Assembly: GCA_021826565.1 (NCBI GenBank)
Contig: JAKAZJ010000093.1
Coordinates: forward strand, 1-7,121
Origin: Pseudomonadota bacterium
GTDB taxonomy: Bacteria > Pseudomonadota > Alphaproteobacteria > Acetobacterales > Acetobacteraceae
Length of the DNA stretch: 7,121 bases
Direction of reading: 5' to 3'
Each line of letters starts with the position of its first letter. The stretch's first letter is position 1. The notes under the pieces are model-generated. The model was not told the DNA's origin and made no database searches. It saw only the letters and a list, made by a program, of their open reading frames with translations. Positions 1-7,121 of the stretch are shown piece by piece. Position numbers and translations under genes: made by a program.

Positions 1-280
1 GCGGTTCGGCAGCGGCGAAGGCGTCGAGCTGCGCCACCGTCGCGTCGGCCGATCCGTCATCGCGCCAATACAGCACCCAGTCCCGATGGGTCTGGTCCTG
101 AAAGCTGCGCAACTGGGCGGGCAGATACGCCGCGCCGTTATAGGTGGAGAGCAGGATCGCGACGCGCGTCCGCTCCGGCGGAGCAGATGGCGATGCGTCG
201 GACCGGTCCGATGCCAGCCGCGCCGGATGTTGACCCATGACGGAGGGGTCAACCGCGACGTTGCGGGGCGGTGCCGACAT
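1..280 (-). CDS. Family 2 glycosyltransferase, N-terminal part (partial, runs off left edge)
   Basis: This is the N-terminal part of a GT-A fold family 2 glycosyltransferase, which transfers a sugar from a nucleotide-sugar donor, typically for surface polysaccharide or O-antigen. On the minus strand the frame reads VAILLSTYNGAAYLPAQL, the classic first beta strand and nucleotide-binding segment, and then YWRDDGSADAT, the DDGS acidic motif. It resembles the rhamnosyltransferase-like branch, but the acceptor-binding and C-terminal parts lie outside the window, so the substrate cannot be named. The frame is open back to a TAG at 299-301, giving three possible starts: ATG at 280, ATG at 238 and GTG at 289. 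None has a strong Shine-Dalgarno. I list 280; starting at 238 leaves a 25-residue leader before the VAILLSTYNG strand. The gene is divergent from the CoA-transferase. The family call is firm; the start is uncertain. Confidence 0.85.
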   Translation of the reverse strand, partial: MSAPPRNVAVDPSVMGQHPARLASDRSDASPSAPPERTRVAILLSTYNGAAYLPAQLRSFQDQTHRDWVLYWRDDGSADATVAQLDAFAAAEP

Positions 281-408
281 GGTTTTCACGCGGGCACTCT
301 ATCCGATCGGCGCCGTTCCGGTCACGGGTGGCGTCTGCTTGGCCACGGGGTCGCTTGACACGTCCCTCTCGCCGCGCCGATGCACGCCGCCTATTCGGGA
401 GAGACCGC
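281..408. other. Divergent intergenic region, glycosyltransferase / CoA-transferase
   Basis: This short non-coding stretch separates two divergently transcribed genes and must hold the 5' signals of both. On the plus strand there is a TTGACA hexamer at 355-360. No convincing -10 lies at 17-18 nt: the best candidate is GATGCA at 379-384. A GGGAGAG Shine-Dalgarno precedes the CoA-transferase. I see no clear promoter on the minus strand and no inverted-repeat operator. Confidence 0.5.
355..384 (+). promoter_or_regulatory. Possible sigma70-type promoter of the CoA-transferase gene
   Basis: A perfect TTGACA (355-360) inside CTTGACAC is followed after 18 nt by GATGCA (379-384), a poor -10. The -35 is strong and lies about 50 nt ahead of the CoA-transferase start, which is a sensible place. 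The weak -10 keeps confidence low. Confidence 0.35.
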
Positions 409-1581
409 ATGACCGCGCTGCCGCTGGACGGGCTTACCGTGCTCGAATTCACCCACACCATCATGGGGCCGAGCTGCGGCGCGGTCCTCGCCGATCTGGG
501 CGCCGACGTGATCCGCGTGGAACCCGCGCCGGACGGGGATCATACGCGACGGTTGTCGGGGTTCGCCTCCGGCTTCTACGTCTATTTCAATCGCAACAAG
601 CGCGCGGTCGCGATCGATCTGAAGGCCGCAGCGGGCCGCGCGGTGGCGGCCGAGCTGCTCGGACGCGCCGATGTGCTGGTGGAGAATTTCGGCCCCGGCA
701 CGATGGAGCGCCTGCATCTGGGCTGGGACCAGGTCCACGCGATCAACCCGCGCCTGGTTTATTGCGCGCTCAAGGGCTTCCTCCCCGGACCATATGCGCA
801 TCGCCCGGCGCTGGACGAGATCGCGCAGTTCATGGCCGGTCTGGCTTACATGACCGGCCCGCCGGGACAGCCGCTGCGCGCCGGGGCCTCGGTGGTGGAC
901 ATTCTGGGCGGCGTGATGGGGGTGGTGGGCATTCTGGCCGCGCTGCGCCAGCGCGACCAGGACGGGCAAGGCCGCAAGGTCACCGCGTCCCTGTTCGAGT
1001 CCGCCGCGTTCCTGACCGGCCAGCACATGGCGGGCGAGGCCGCGACCGGCGAAGCCCCGCCGCCGATGCCGATCCGCCGCGGCGCCTGGGGCGTGTACGA
1101 AACGTTTGCCTGCGCCGACGGGAACCGGGTGTTCATCGGCATCACCTCGGACCCGCATTGGCGCGCGTTCTGCGCCGCTTTCGCGCGCGCCGACCTGCTG
1201 GAAGATCCACGTTTCGCCACCAACAACCTGCGGGTGGCGAATCGCGACGCGCTGCGCGAGATCGTGGCCGGCCTGGCCGTCGCGCGCAGCGCCGCCGAGC
1301 TGGCCGGGATGCTGGACCGGGCGGGCATCCCGTTTTCCCCGGTCAACACGCCGTCCGACCTGTTTCACGATCCGCAGATCCAGGCGCGGGCGCTGCCGGT
1401 GCAGATGGCGGACGGGTCGATCGCCCGGTTCCCCGCGCTGCCGCTGGCATTCGACGACGCCACCCCGGGGCTGCGGCGCCAGCCGCCGGGCCTGGGGGAG
1501 CACACCGAGGACGTGTTGCGCGCGCTGGGCTACGACGCGGCGCGGATCGCGGCGCTGCGGGCATCCGGCGCGGTCCGGTAA
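409..1581 (+). CDS. Family III CoA-transferase (CaiB/BaiF family)
   Basis: This 390-residue protein has the usual length for a family III CoA-transferase. These enzymes move CoA between carboxylic acids through an enzyme-bound aspartyl intermediate, and work as interlocked dimers in the cytoplasm. Visible family marks, in order, are the N-terminal LDGLTVLEFTHTIMGPSCG, LADLGADVIRVEP (residues 28-39), NRNKRAVAIDLK (61-72) and DVLVENFGPGTMERL (88-102). Then comes RPALDEIAQFMAG (132-144), where D136 fits the catalytic aspartate by position. The start at ATG 409 is chosen because GGGAGAG ends about 5 nt upstream and the family N-terminus begins there; the longer open frame from 271 adds unconserved residues. 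The acid substrate cannot be told from sequence: formyl-, carnitinyl-, mesaconyl- and succinyl-type members share these motifs. It is a separate transcription unit from the downstream ABC-transporter operon but may act on related acids. Confidence 0.93.
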   Translation: MTALPLDGLTVLEFTHTIMGPSCGAVLADLGADVIRVEPAPDGDHTRRLSGFASGFYVYFNRNKRAVAIDLKAAAGRAVAAELLGRADVLVENFGPGTMERLHLGWDQVHAINPRLVYCALKGFLPGPYAHRPALDEIAQFMAGLAYMTGPPGQPLRAGASVVDILGGVMGVVGILAALRQRDQDGQGRKVTASLFESAAFLTGQHMAGEAATGEAPPPMPIRRGAWGVYETFACADGNRVFIGITSDPHWRAFCAAFARADLLEDPRFATNNLRVANRDALREIVAGLAVARSAAELAGMLDRAGIPFSPVNTPSDLFHDPQIQARALPVQMADGSIARFPALPLAFDDATPGLRRQPPGLGEHTEDVLRALGYDAARIAALRASGAVR

Positions 1582-1615
1582 TCCGCGATCAGAACAGGTG
1601 GCTGAACCAGCCGCC
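1569..1615. terminator. Possible hairpin in the convergent 3' overlap zone
   Basis: The CoA-transferase and bamF-like genes meet tail to tail with 7 nt between stop codons, so any terminator must lie within coding ends. An 8-bp stem (1597-1604 with 1608-1615, one T:G wobble, loop of 3) sits in the last bamF codons. On the minus strand it is followed by TGTTCT, a weak T-rich run. A smaller inverted repeat, CGCGG/CCGCG, spans the CoA-transferase stop. Neither is a textbook terminator. Confidence 0.25.
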
Positions 1616-2155
1616 GGAGGCCGGGCGGATCGTCGGCGTCGGGCCGGCCGTGGGGCTTTGGCCCAGCGCGGCGTTGTGGCGCAGCCGGGCGGCCTCGGCC
1701 GCCGCGTTTACCATCGGCGTGGCGCCGGTATCCGGCCCACCGAACAGCAGGCGATGCGCGAAGCTCACGTCGCTTTGCGGGGCGACGGCGATCTGCGGGC
1801 CGCCGGTGATCCCGGCGGACCGGGACGCGGCCTGGACCAGCGCCTGCTGCCCGGCGCTGCCGGCGGCGGGCGCGGCGGCGACCGTGGGCGAGGCGACCAG
1901 CGCGGCCTGCGCCTCGGCACTGGCCGAGACAGTCTGCGGGCGCGGCGCCCCGGCCTGGGGCGCGCGGATCGCATAGTCCGGCGGCATCGACAGCGGCGGC
2001 TGCGTGGTCACAGTGAATTCGTCGGGGGAGGAGCGCGAAAAGCCGAACGTACGCGACAGCCCCGGCCCGGTGCAGCCCGACAGCAGACCGGCCAGGGCGA
2101 GGGCCGGGGCCAGCCGGGTCAGACGGGTCAGGCCGAGATGGGAGGAGCGCATCAT
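1589..2155 (-). CDS. bamF: BamF-like outer-membrane lipoprotein (DUF3035)
   Basis: This 188-residue protein is a predicted lipoprotein. It has a positive N-terminus, a hydrophobic core (about residues 15-26) and an LSGC lipobox with C28 as the lipidated cysteine. The family mark is at 44-66: PDEFTV, then PPLSMPPDY and IRAP. That motif defines the DUF3035/BamF proteins, described in Caulobacter as an alphaproteobacterial accessory subunit of the BAM complex that inserts beta-barrel proteins. The middle (about 67-128) is rich in Ala, Pro, Gln and Ser and probably disordered. The C-terminus ends in GGWFSHLF with a terminal Phe. An in-frame TAA at 2165-2167, only three codons upstream, fixes the start to one of two adjacent ATGs (2155 or 2152). 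The gene stands alone between a CoA-transferase and the liv operon, not beside lspA. The DUF3035 assignment is by motif; the BAM role is by family. Confidence 0.82.
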   Translation of the reverse strand: MMRSSHLGLTRLTRLAPALALAGLLSGCTGPGLSRTFGFSRSSPDEFTVTTQPPLSMPPDYAIRAPQAGAPRPQTVSASAEAQAALVASPTVAAAPAAGSAGQQALVQAASRSAGITGGPQIAVAPQSDVSFAHRLLFGGPDTGATPMVNAAAEAARLRHNAALGQSPTAGPTPTIRPASGGWFSHLF

Positions 2156-2312
2156 GGCGTCCGTTTACCCGCGCCGGGGCCAGGGCCGCAAGGTGGCCGC
2201 GCGCGGCCCGCCGTTTCCATGGGTGCGCGTCGGTTTCGGACGGCATCGACCTGCCGCCACCCGGTCCGATGGCACGGCCGGCGGGGAACGAAGGCGTCTT
2301 GCGCTTTGCCGA

Positions 2313-2342
2313 TTGACAGCGCCGAACCCGCCCGCCTAGCCT
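2313..2342 (+). promoter_or_regulatory. Sigma70-type promoter of the liv / acyl-CoA synthetase operon
   Basis: A perfect TTGACA (2313-2318) is followed by an 18-nt spacer and TAGCCT (2337-2342). TAGCCT keeps the T, A and final T that matter most in a -10. Transcription would start near 2349, giving a leader of about 55 nt before livH. The local drop to AT-richer sequence just downstream (ACAACGAAACG) fits an initiation region. I see no obvious operator repeat overlapping it. Confidence 0.6.
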
Positions 2343-2382
2343 CCGCGACAACGAAACGTCGCATTCCGCAAGCGACGCCACC

Positions 2383-2391
2383 GGGAGGGGG
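2383..2391 (+). promoter_or_regulatory. Shine-Dalgarno of livH, supports GTG start
   Basis: GGGAGGGGG lies about 11 nt ahead of GTG 2403. The spacing is slightly long but the match is strong, and no ATG in this frame lies near. The family N-terminus (LLQLVVNGAASG) begins a few residues after this GTG. Confidence 0.6.
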
Positions 2392-2402
2392 ATCGCAAGC
2401 GC

Positions 2403-3284
2403 GTGACAGACCTGCTGCGCCTGCTACAGCTTGTCGTGAACGGTGCAGCCAGCGGCTGCATATACGGCTTGATCGCACTTGGCTTCGTGCTGATCTACAA
2501 GGCCACCGAAGTCATCAATTTCGCCCAGGGCGACATCATGATGCTGGGCGGATTTGCCGCCTACAGCCTGGTGAGTTGGTTCGGAGTCAATTACTGGGTC
2601 GGCGCGCTGGGCGCGATCGTCATCACCGCCGTCTTCGGCTACCTGCTTGACGTGATCGTGATCCGTCGCGTGATCGGACGGCCGCAATTCGCGGTGGTGA
2701 TGCTGACCCTGGGCCTGGGTTTCATCTTCCGCGCCGTCGCCGGCATCACCTGGGGTTATGATTCGGTCGGCTATGTCACGCCGTTCACCAATCATACCGT
2801 CCGATTCGGCCATTTCGTGCTGGGCTATGACAGCCTGTCGATCATCGGCGGGACGGTCGTGCTATGCGCGGTGCTGTACGTGTTCTTCAATCGCACCCGG
2901 CTTGGGGTGGCGATGCAGGCTGCCTCGCAGAACCAGCTTGCGGCCTATTACATGGGCATTCCGGTACGTACCGTTTTCTCCTTGATCTGGGCGATCAGCG
3001 CGGGGGTTTCGGCGGCGGCGGCGATCCTGCTCACGCCGGTGGCGATGATCGATGTCAATATGGGATTCCTCGGCATCAAAGCCTTCGCCGCGGCGGTGCT
3101 GGGCGGGTTCGGCTCGATCCCCGGCGCGCTGGTGGGGGGCATCGTGATCGGCATCGCCGAACAACTGGCGGGATTCTATCTCCCCGCCGGGTTCCAGCAG
3201 GTCACCTCGGACGTCGTGCTGTTGGCGACGCTGATCCTGATGCCGCAAGGGCTGTTCTCGCAGAAAATCGTCAAACGGGTCTGA
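2403..3284 (+). CDS. livH: Branched-chain amino acid-type ABC transporter permease LivH
   Basis: This inner-membrane permease of 293 residues is the first gene of the transporter operon. It has the LivH N-terminal block: NGAASGCIYGLIALGFVLIY (13-32), then ATEVINFAQGDIMMLGGF (34-51). Its cytoplasmic-loop block includes NRTRLGVAMQAASQNQLAAYYMGI (163-186), which contacts the ATPases. The C-terminal hallmark is AAAVLGGFGSIPGALVGG (229-246). About eight hydrophobic segments are visible. With LivM it forms the membrane channel of a HAAT-family importer, whose known cargos include Leu/Ile/Val, other amino acids, amides, urea and several aromatic or short carboxylic acids. The link to an acyl-CoA synthetase downstream makes a carboxylic acid worth considering here. 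Translation starts at GTG 2403. livM follows after 9 nt. The family call is very firm; the cargo is unknown. Confidence 0.95.
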   Translation: MTDLLRLLQLVVNGAASGCIYGLIALGFVLIYKATEVINFAQGDIMMLGGFAAYSLVSWFGVNYWVGALGAIVITAVFGYLLDVIVIRRVIGRPQFAVVMLTLGLGFIFRAVAGITWGYDSVGYVTPFTNHTVRFGHFVLGYDSLSIIGGTVVLCAVLYVFFNRTRLGVAMQAASQNQLAAYYMGIPVRTVFSLIWAISAGVSAAAAILLTPVAMIDVNMGFLGIKAFAAAVLGGFGSIPGALVGGIVIGIAEQLAGFYLPAGFQQVTSDVVLLATLILMPQGLFSQKIVKRV

Positions 3285-3293
3285 GAGGCGGCA

Positions 3294-4366
3294 ATGCGCA
3301 CCCTGTTCAAGACCGACTACCGCCAGGACCTGACGATCTGGCGCCACCGCGGCGACATCTTCTGGTACGGATTGCTGCTGCTGGTGGTGCTGGCGCTGCC
3401 CCGATTGCTGGGCGTGTTCTACATCGGTGAGCTTGGCGCGGTGTTCATCTACGCCATCGCCGGCGTGGGGCTGATGCTGCTGACCGGGTACACTGGCCTG
3501 GTGAATTTGGGCCATGCCGCGTTCCTGGGCATCGGCGCCTATACCAACGCGGTGCTGCTGACCGCCGGCTGGCCGTATCTGCTGACCCTGCCGGCCTCGG
3601 CGCTGCTGGCCGGGCTGGCCGGCGTGGCGATCGGGATTCCCACCCTGCGCATGAGCGGACTCTACCTCGCGATCGCCACTCTGGCGTTCGGGGAGATCGT
3701 GTCGAACGTGCTGGAGAAATGGGATTCCGTCACCCACGGCTTCAACGGGCTGCCGGTGCCAACGCCCGAGATTTTCGGCTATCCCATCGCCGGCGCCACC
3801 GCGGTCTATTACGTCGCGCTGGCGATGCTGATCCTGACCCTGTGGATCGCCGCCAATATCCTGCGCACGCCGTTCGGCCGCGCGCTGGTGGCGATCCGGG
3901 ATTCCGAGGTCTCGGCGCGCAGCCTGGGCATCAACGTGGCGCTCTACAAAACCGTCGCGTTCGGGGTCTCTGCCGCCATGGCGGGGCTGGCCGGGGCGTT
4001 GTTCGCGCAATACGTGAACTACCTGGCGCCCAATTCCTTCGACGTCCTGCTGTCGGTGCAGTTCCTGACCATCGTGTTCGTGGGCGGCATCGGCTCGTTG
4101 CAAGGGGTGATCTTCGGGGCGATGTTCGTGCGCCTGCTGCCGCAGGCCATCTCGATCTTCCGCGATGACCTGCCGGGTAGTATCGGGCATCTGCCGGGAC
4201 TGGACCCGTCGCTGTTCGGGCTGATCCTGGTGCTGACGATCCTGTTCCAGCCCAGCGGCATGTATGGCGGATGGCTGAGCCTGAAGGCGTGGTTCCAGGA
4301 TTTTCCGCTGCATCGCGCGGGCAGATTCCGCCGCCAGCGCACTTACGCGAAATCGGAGCGGGTGTG

Positions 4367-4367
<1 letters not shown>
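3294..4367 (+). CDS. livM: Branched-chain amino acid-type ABC transporter permease LivM
   Basis: This second permease has 357 residues. After a polar N-terminus (about 1-22) come the transmembrane segments. The LivM signature is TGYTGLVNLGHAAFLGIGAYT (64-84), followed by IGIPTLRMSGLYLAIATLAF (113-132). The cytoplasmic coupling loop is RTPFGRALVAIRDSEVSARSLGI (191-213), and QFLTIVFVGGIGSLQGVIFGA (256-276) is the C-terminal hallmark. The last 25 residues are basic and probably cytosolic. ATG 3294 has GAGAGG about 5 nt upstream, overlapping the livH stop. The TGA stop shares its A with the livG ATG, so the two are likely translationally coupled. It pairs with LivH to form the channel. The cargo is not decided by this sequence. 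Confidence 0.95.
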
Positions 4368-5133
<766 letters not shown>

Positions 5134-5137
<4 letters not shown>

Positions 5138-5904
5138 CCACACCGCTGCTGTCGGTGCAGGGGATCGAGACGTTCTACGGCCCGATCCAGGCGCTCCGCG
5201 GCGTCAGCCTGGAGGTGGCGGAGGGTCAGATCGTCACCGTGCTGGGCGCCAACGGCGCGGGCAAGACCACCGTGTTGCGCACCATCTCGGGCGTGCTGAA
5301 CGCCGAACGCGGCCAGGTGCGCTTCGCCGGACGCGACATCGCCGGGCTGACGCCGGACAAGGTGATGCGCGCCGGCATCTGCCACGTACCGGAAGGGCGG
5401 GAGATGTTCCCGCTGCTGACGGTGCGCGAGAACCTGATGATGGGCGCCTACACCCGCCGTGACGCCGAGGTCGCGCGCGACCTGGCCATGTGCCACGAAT
5501 ATTTCCCGGTGCTGGCGGAACGCGCCGATCAGCGCGCGGGCCTGCTGTCGGGCGGGCAGCAGCAGATGCTGGCGATCAGCCGCGCGCTGATGGGCCGGCC
5601 GAAATTGCTGCTGCTGGACGAACCTTCGCTGGGGCTGGCGCCGCTGCTCGTTTCGCAGATCTTCGCCATCGTCCGGCGCATCAACCGCGAGCAGGGCGTG
5701 GCGATCCTGCTGGTGGAACAGAACGCGCATATCGCGCTGGAGACCGCCGAACACGGCTACATCCTGGAAGTCGGCCGCGTCGTGTTGCACGACAGTTGCG
5801 CGCGGCTGTTGGAAACCCAGGACATCCAGGAGTTCTACCTGGGCCACAAGACCGAGGGCGCGCGCGGCGGGCATCGCTGGCGGCGCAAGAAACTATGGCG
5901 TTGA
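5134..5904 (+). CDS. livF: ABC transporter ATP-binding protein LivF
   Basis: This second ATPase of the importer has 256 residues. Walker A is GANGAGKTT (38-46), LivF's PEGR motif is at 86-89, the signature LSGGQ is at 138-142, and Walker B is LLLLDEP (158-164) with E163. As is usual for LivF, the switch-histidine position reads VEQN (194-197), with Gln in place of His. The family core normally ends near EFYLG; here 19 more residues follow, ending in a strongly basic run (RWRRKKLWR). The start ATG 5134 overlaps the livG stop as ATGA, with GAGG 7 nt upstream. Its last 10 nt overlap the start of the next gene, so the basic tail is encoded partly in the overlap. The functional call is firm; the role of the tail is unknown. 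Confidence 0.95.
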
Positions 5905-7121
5905 CCTCGCTTCCCGCGTTGCTCACCGACCGCGCCGCCGCCGCGCCGGAGGCGGTGATCCTGCGCCGCAAGGACCGCGGCATCTGGAAATCGCTGCGCT
6001 GGCGCGAACTGGCCGCGCAGGTTGCGGCGCTGGCCGGCGCATTGGCCGCAGATGGTTTTGCTCCCGGCATGACCGGGGCGATCCTGTCGGATACGCGGGT
6101 GGAATGGGTGCAGGCCGATCTTGCGATCCAGGCTGCCGGGGGAGCCGCGGCGGGCCTGTCGCCGCTGGCCGACGTCCCCACCATAGCCGCCCAGCTGCGC
6201 GCGACCGGCGCCGTGACCCTGTTCGTGGAGAACGAGGAGCAGTTGGACAAGGTGCTGACCGCGCGCGCCGATTGCCCCGCGCTGCGCCGGATCGTGATCT
6301 TCGACATGAACGGCCTGCGCGATCTAAACGACCCCGCTTGCGTTGCGCTGACGGCATTCGCCGCGGCGCGCCCAACCGCCGCGCGTGTGGCGGCAGATCC
6401 GGATGCCGCCGCCGCGATCGTGTTCACCGAAGGAACCGGGCGTGCCGTGTCCTTGTCGCACGGCCGGATTGCCACCACGATCGCCGCGGCCGCGGCTCGG
6501 TTTGGCCCTGTCCCGGGCGACGAACGCCTTGCGATCCTGCCGCTGGCGCACACCGCCGAGCGCGTGCTGGGTCTCTATCTGTCGCTCGCCTCGGGCACGA
6601 TCACCAATTTCGGCGAAAGCGCCGACACGATCGTCGAGAATCTGCGAGAGGCGCAGCCAACCGTGCTGCTGGCCGCGCCCGCGCACTGGAAACGATTCCG
6701 CGACCGGATCGAACGCGACGCCGCGGCGGCGAGCTGGCTGCAACGCACATTGTTGCGCGCCGCCATGCGGTTGGCGCGCGGTGGTGGCACATTGGCGGCG
6801 CGCCCGGTCCTGGGGGCGGTGCGCCGTGCTTTGGGGCTGGCGCGGCTGCGGCTGGGCCTGATCGCCGGCGGCTCCGTAGCCCCCGAACTGACGGCCTGGT
6901 TCCGTGCGTTGGGAATCGATCTGACCGAAATCTACGGAATCGCCGAAACGGCCGCCCTGGTCGCGACGCCGGGTCACGCCGGAGCGCCAGCCGTACCGCT
7001 CCGCCTGACCGAAGCCGGGGAGATCGAGATCGAGGCGGACGGAACCTGGATCGCCACCGGCGACGCCGGTACGCTGGAGGGTGGCATCCTGACGGTGCAC
7101 GGGCGCTGCGCCGACGCGATC
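5895..7121 (+). CDS. AMP-forming acyl-CoA synthetase-like protein, degenerate P-loop (partial, runs off right edge)
   Basis: I translated this frame by hand from ATG 5895. It stays open for 409 codons to the window edge, so the C-terminal part is missing. It matches the N-terminal domain of long-chain-type acyl-CoA synthetases (AMP-binding family). Family marks are LPALLTDRAAAAPEAVILR at the N-terminus, LRWRELAAQVAALAGAL (34-50), the YGIAE A5 motif (347-351, Glu kept) and TGD (388-390), followed by GR at 403-404. Canonical members activate a carboxylic acid with ATP and then transfer it to CoA. The A3 P-loop is abnormal: residues 177-189 read FTEGTGRAVSLSH where YTSGTTGxPKGxxLSH is expected, so about three residues and the lysine are missing. 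The stretch between A5 and A7 is also short. It overlaps livF by 10 nt, so it is co-translated with the transporter. Family membership is firm; catalytic activity is doubtful. Confidence 0.85.
   Translation, partial: MALTSLPALLTDRAAAAPEAVILRRKDRGIWKSLRWRELAAQVAALAGALAADGFAPGMTGAILSDTRVEWVQADLAIQAAGGAAAGLSPLADVPTIAAQLRATGAVTLFVENEEQLDKVLTARADCPALRRIVIFDMNGLRDLNDPACVALTAFAAARPTAARVAADPDAAAAIVFTEGTGRAVSLSHGRIATTIAAAAARFGPVPGDERLAILPLAHTAERVLGLYLSLASGTITNFGESADTIVENLREAQPTVLLAAPAHWKRFRDRIERDAAAASWLQRTLLRAAMRLARGGGTLAARPVLGAVRRALGLARLRLGLIAGGSVAPELTAWFRALGIDLTEIYGIAETAALVATPGHAGAPAVPLRLTEAGEIEIEADGTWIATGDAGTLEGGILTVHGRCADAI

Larger units (their letters stand above)
2156..2402. other. Divergent intergenic region between bamF-like gene and liv operon
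   Basis: These 247 nt hold the control region of two divergent units. Contents I can support: a strong plus-strand promoter candidate at 2313-2342, a GGGAGGGGG Shine-Dalgarno at about 2383-2391, and a perfect 14-nt GC palindrome at 2195-2208. No convincing TTGACA-type promoter is visible for the minus-strand gene. Open frames across this stretch on both strands look like GC-rich chance frames, and none has a recognisable protein. Confidence 0.6.

Noticed and set aside
391..1503. Minus-strand open frame of 370 codons antisense to the CoA-transferase
   Set aside because: The composition is typical of antisense GC-rich frames and no motif is recognisable, while the plus strand matches the CoA-transferase family from end to end.
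237..1976. Plus-strand open frame of 579 codons overlapping the CoA-transferase
   Set aside because: It is Arg/Gly/Ala-rich with no family features and runs across both the CoA-transferase and the opposite-strand bamF-like gene. It is a frame shadow.
2152..2478. Minus-strand frame of 108 codons whose stop overlaps the bamF-like start
   Set aside because: The ATGA-like overlap is tempting, but the frame covers the liv promoter, Shine-Dalgarno and the livH start. Its protein is Arg/Pro/Gly-rich with no recognisable domain.
2862..4313. Long minus-strand open frame (483 codons) antisense to livH and livM
   Set aside because: Its translation is a low-complexity His/Gln/Arg/Asp mix with no domain, as expected opposite GC-rich membrane-protein codons. 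The plus strand holds two clear permease genes.
4271..4366. Longer livG starting at 4271
   Set aside because: It would overlap livM by about 97 nt and add 32 unconserved residues. ATG 4367 has a good Shine-Dalgarno and fits the family N-terminus.
6420..6470. Frameshift as the cause of the odd P-loop
   Set aside because: The frame is continuous on both sides with good family matches before and after. The missing residues are a multiple of three bases, so an in-frame deletion or divergence fits better.
6385..6861. Closed plus-strand frame of 158 codons near the right edge, as a possible gene
   Set aside because: It is an out-of-frame shadow of the acyl-CoA synthetase-like gene, whose true frame is open from 5895 to the window edge.

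Overview
The window is GC-rich, gene-dense DNA with the codon use and gene content of an alphaproteobacterium. The best marker is a BamF-type (DUF3035) lipoprotein, a family known from alphaproteobacteria. The promoter style and overall protein flavour would fit Rhodospirillales/Acetobacteraceae, but that placement is inference. I see no mobile elements, CRISPR arrays, tRNA or rRNA genes. The window looks like ordinary chromosomal metabolic DNA.

Layout: (1) At the left edge, reading leftward and cut by the window border, is the N-terminal part of a family 2 glycosyltransferase. (2) Divergent from it is a complete family III (CaiB/BaiF) CoA-transferase at 409-1581. (3) Convergent with that gene, with a 7-nt gap, is a small bamF-like outer-membrane lipoprotein gene on the minus strand (1589-2155). 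(4) A 247-nt divergent intergenic region carries a good sigma70-like promoter (TTGACA, 18 nt, TAGCCT) and a strong Shine-Dalgarno. (5) A tightly packed plus-strand operon fills the rest: livH, livM, livG, livF and an AMP-forming acyl-CoA synthetase-like gene that runs off the right edge. The junctions inside the operon are a 9-nt gap, a 1-nt overlap, a 4-nt overlap and a 10-nt overlap, so translational coupling is likely throughout.

Function: livHMGF encode both permeases and both ATPases of a branched-chain-amino-acid-type (HAAT) ABC importer. No periplasmic binding protein gene lies in the window. The acyl-CoA synthetase-like gene fused into the operon by overlap suggests that the imported ligand may be a carboxylic acid meant for CoA activation rather than an amino acid. 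The nearby CoA-transferase could serve the same pathway, although it is a separate transcription unit.

The most unusual observation is in that last gene. Its reading frame is intact for all 409 visible codons, but the ATP-binding P-loop (A3 motif) is shortened and lacks the usual lysine, and the stretch between the A5 and A7 motifs is also short. It may be a non-canonical or inactive member of the adenylate-forming family. It has no stop codon inside the window, so it is easy to miss in a search that needs closed reading frames.
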